This document shows positions 12,141 to 12,725 of a stretch of DNA of 12,725 nucleotides, one piece after another; positions within the stretch are counted from its first letter, which is position 1, and the number at the start of each line of letters is the position of its first letter. The DNA lies in contig DFKM01000028.1 of assembly GCA_002373555.1 (NCBI GenBank), positions 1 to 12,725 of the forward strand, read 5' to 3'. The notes below the pieces were generated by a model. That model saw nothing but the letters and a program-made list of their open reading frames with translations. It was not told the origin of the DNA and searched no databases. The position numbers and the translations under genes were made by a program. The DNA is from Lachnospiraceae bacterium UBA3645 (GTDB lineage Bacteria > Bacillota > Clostridia > Lachnospirales > Lachnospiraceae).

Positions 12141-12725
12141 ATGGCAGTTTTAGTAACGGGAGGAGCGGGATATATCGGCAGCCACACATGTCTCAAGCTC
12201 CTGGAAGCAGGCTATGAAGTCGTTGTCGTGGATAATCTCTTAAATTCCAGCGAGGAATCCTTAAAGAGAGTCGAGGAACTCACCGGAAAGAGCATCACTT
12301 TCTATCAGGCGGACGTGAGAGACAAAGAGACCCTGGACGGGATCTTCGAAAAAGAGGATATCTCATCCGTCATTCATTTCGCGGGCCTGAAAGCGGTCGG
12401 CGAATCCGTGGCAAAGCCGCTGATGTACTATCAGAATAATCTGATCTCCACGCTTGTGCTGCTGGAGACCATGAAGGCGCACGGCTGCAATATGATCGTT
12501 TTCTCTTCCTCCGCGACCGTATACGGCCTGCCGAAGAGCGTGCCGATCAGGGAGGATTTCCCGCTTTCGGTCACCAATCCCTACGGACGCACGAAGCTGA
12601 TGCAGGAGGACATGCTCCGGGATATCGCTGCGGCGGATCCGGAACTGTCCGTGATGATCCTTCGTTACTTCAATCCCATCGGCGCGCATGAGAGCGGCCG
12701 GATCGGAGAAGACCCGAAGGGCATC
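12141..12725 (+). CDS. galE: UDP-glucose 4-epimerase, N-terminal 195 residues (3' end cut by window)
   Basis: 195 codons run in frame to the last base, so the gene continues beyond the window; full-length GalE is about 330-340 residues. It interconverts UDP-glucose and UDP-galactose (and sometimes the N-acetyl forms) using bound NAD, feeding the Leloir pathway and surface polysaccharides. Seen: NAD-binding GGAGYIGSH (7-15), Asp31-Asn32 after the second strand, the [11 protein letters not shown] loop, SSSATVYG (122-129) with the catalytic Ser, and the short-chain-dehydrogenase pair Tyr148-x3-Lys152 in NPYGRTK, then [16 protein letters not shown] (12128-12134) 6 bases before the ATG is the best ribosome site in the window. 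Closely spaced behind smpB, but functionally linked more to the gtrA gene upstream. Confidence 0.96.
   Translation, partial: MAVLVTGGAGYIGSHTCLKLLEAGYEVVVVDNLLNSSEESLKRVEELTGKSITFYQADVRDKETLDGIFEKEDISSVIHFAGLKAVGESVAKPLMYYQNNLISTLVLLETMKAHGCNMIVFSSSATVYGLPKSVPIREDFPLSVTNPYGRTKLMQEDMLRDIAAADPELSVMILRYFNPIGAHESGRIGEDPKGI

Noticed and set aside
1..12725. tRNA, rRNA, CRISPR array or insertion sequence
   Set aside because: No cloverleaf with a typical T-loop GTTCGA(A/T) context in the gaps, no regularly spaced direct repeats and no transposase gene were seen. The GTTCGAA at 1055 lies in the ribosome-site region of the transporter and has no acceptor or anticodon stem around it.

Overview
The window reads as one chromosomal stretch of a GC-rich (mid-50s percent by eye) Gram-positive anaerobe of the Clostridia, most likely Lachnospiraceae or a close relative. 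Reasons: the pth-mfd pairing followed by a SurA/PrsA-like lipoprotein, an YARHG-domain lipoprotein, an YkuD-type L,D-transpeptidase with a doubled peptidoglycan-binding region, the secG...smpB neighbourhood, acidic Thr/Glu/Ala linkers behind lipoboxes, and strong AGGAGG-type ribosome binding sites. The family assignment is an inference from gene content, not from a search. All twelve supported genes lie on the + strand, two of them cut by the window edges. The longest stretch without a gene is 161 bases (10573-10733).

Layout. Bases 1-975: 3' part of an ABC exporter. 1001-1045: palindrome and a near-consensus promoter. 1063-5032: an envelope cluster with gaps of 10-51 bases, holding an AEC-family transporter, an YARHG lipoprotein, an unrecognised one-helix membrane protein and an L,D-transpeptidase. 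5033-5126: two stem-loops. 5157-9215: pth and mfd, separated by a 58-base repeat. 9201-9229: promoter overlapping the end of mfd. 9340-10572: a PrsA/SurA-like lipoprotein whose parvulin-like part seems to lack both conserved histidines and which ends in a 4 x 13-residue tandem repeat. 10576-10694: a 119-bp MITE-like element whose first half matches the repeat before mfd. 10734-11216: gtrA-family gene. 11255-11594: promoter, structured leader and secG. 11606-11633: intrinsic terminator. 11651-12118: smpB. 12141-end: galE, incomplete.

How the genes fit together. Two themes alternate: core information processing (Pth rescues peptidyl-tRNA, Mfd clears stalled RNA polymerase, SmpB works with tmRNA in ribosome rescue) and the cell envelope (SecG for export, a PrsA-like extracytoplasmic lipoprotein, L,D-transpeptidase for cross-linking, GtrA and GalE for sugar supply, and two extracytoplasmic proteins of unknown role). 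I find no convincing new defence, mobile or biosynthetic system. The parts least explained by known biology are the unrecognised protein at 3065-3523 beside the YARHG lipoprotein, the degenerate foldase with its repeat tail, and the two repeat copies whose hairpins differ by a compensatory base-pair change.
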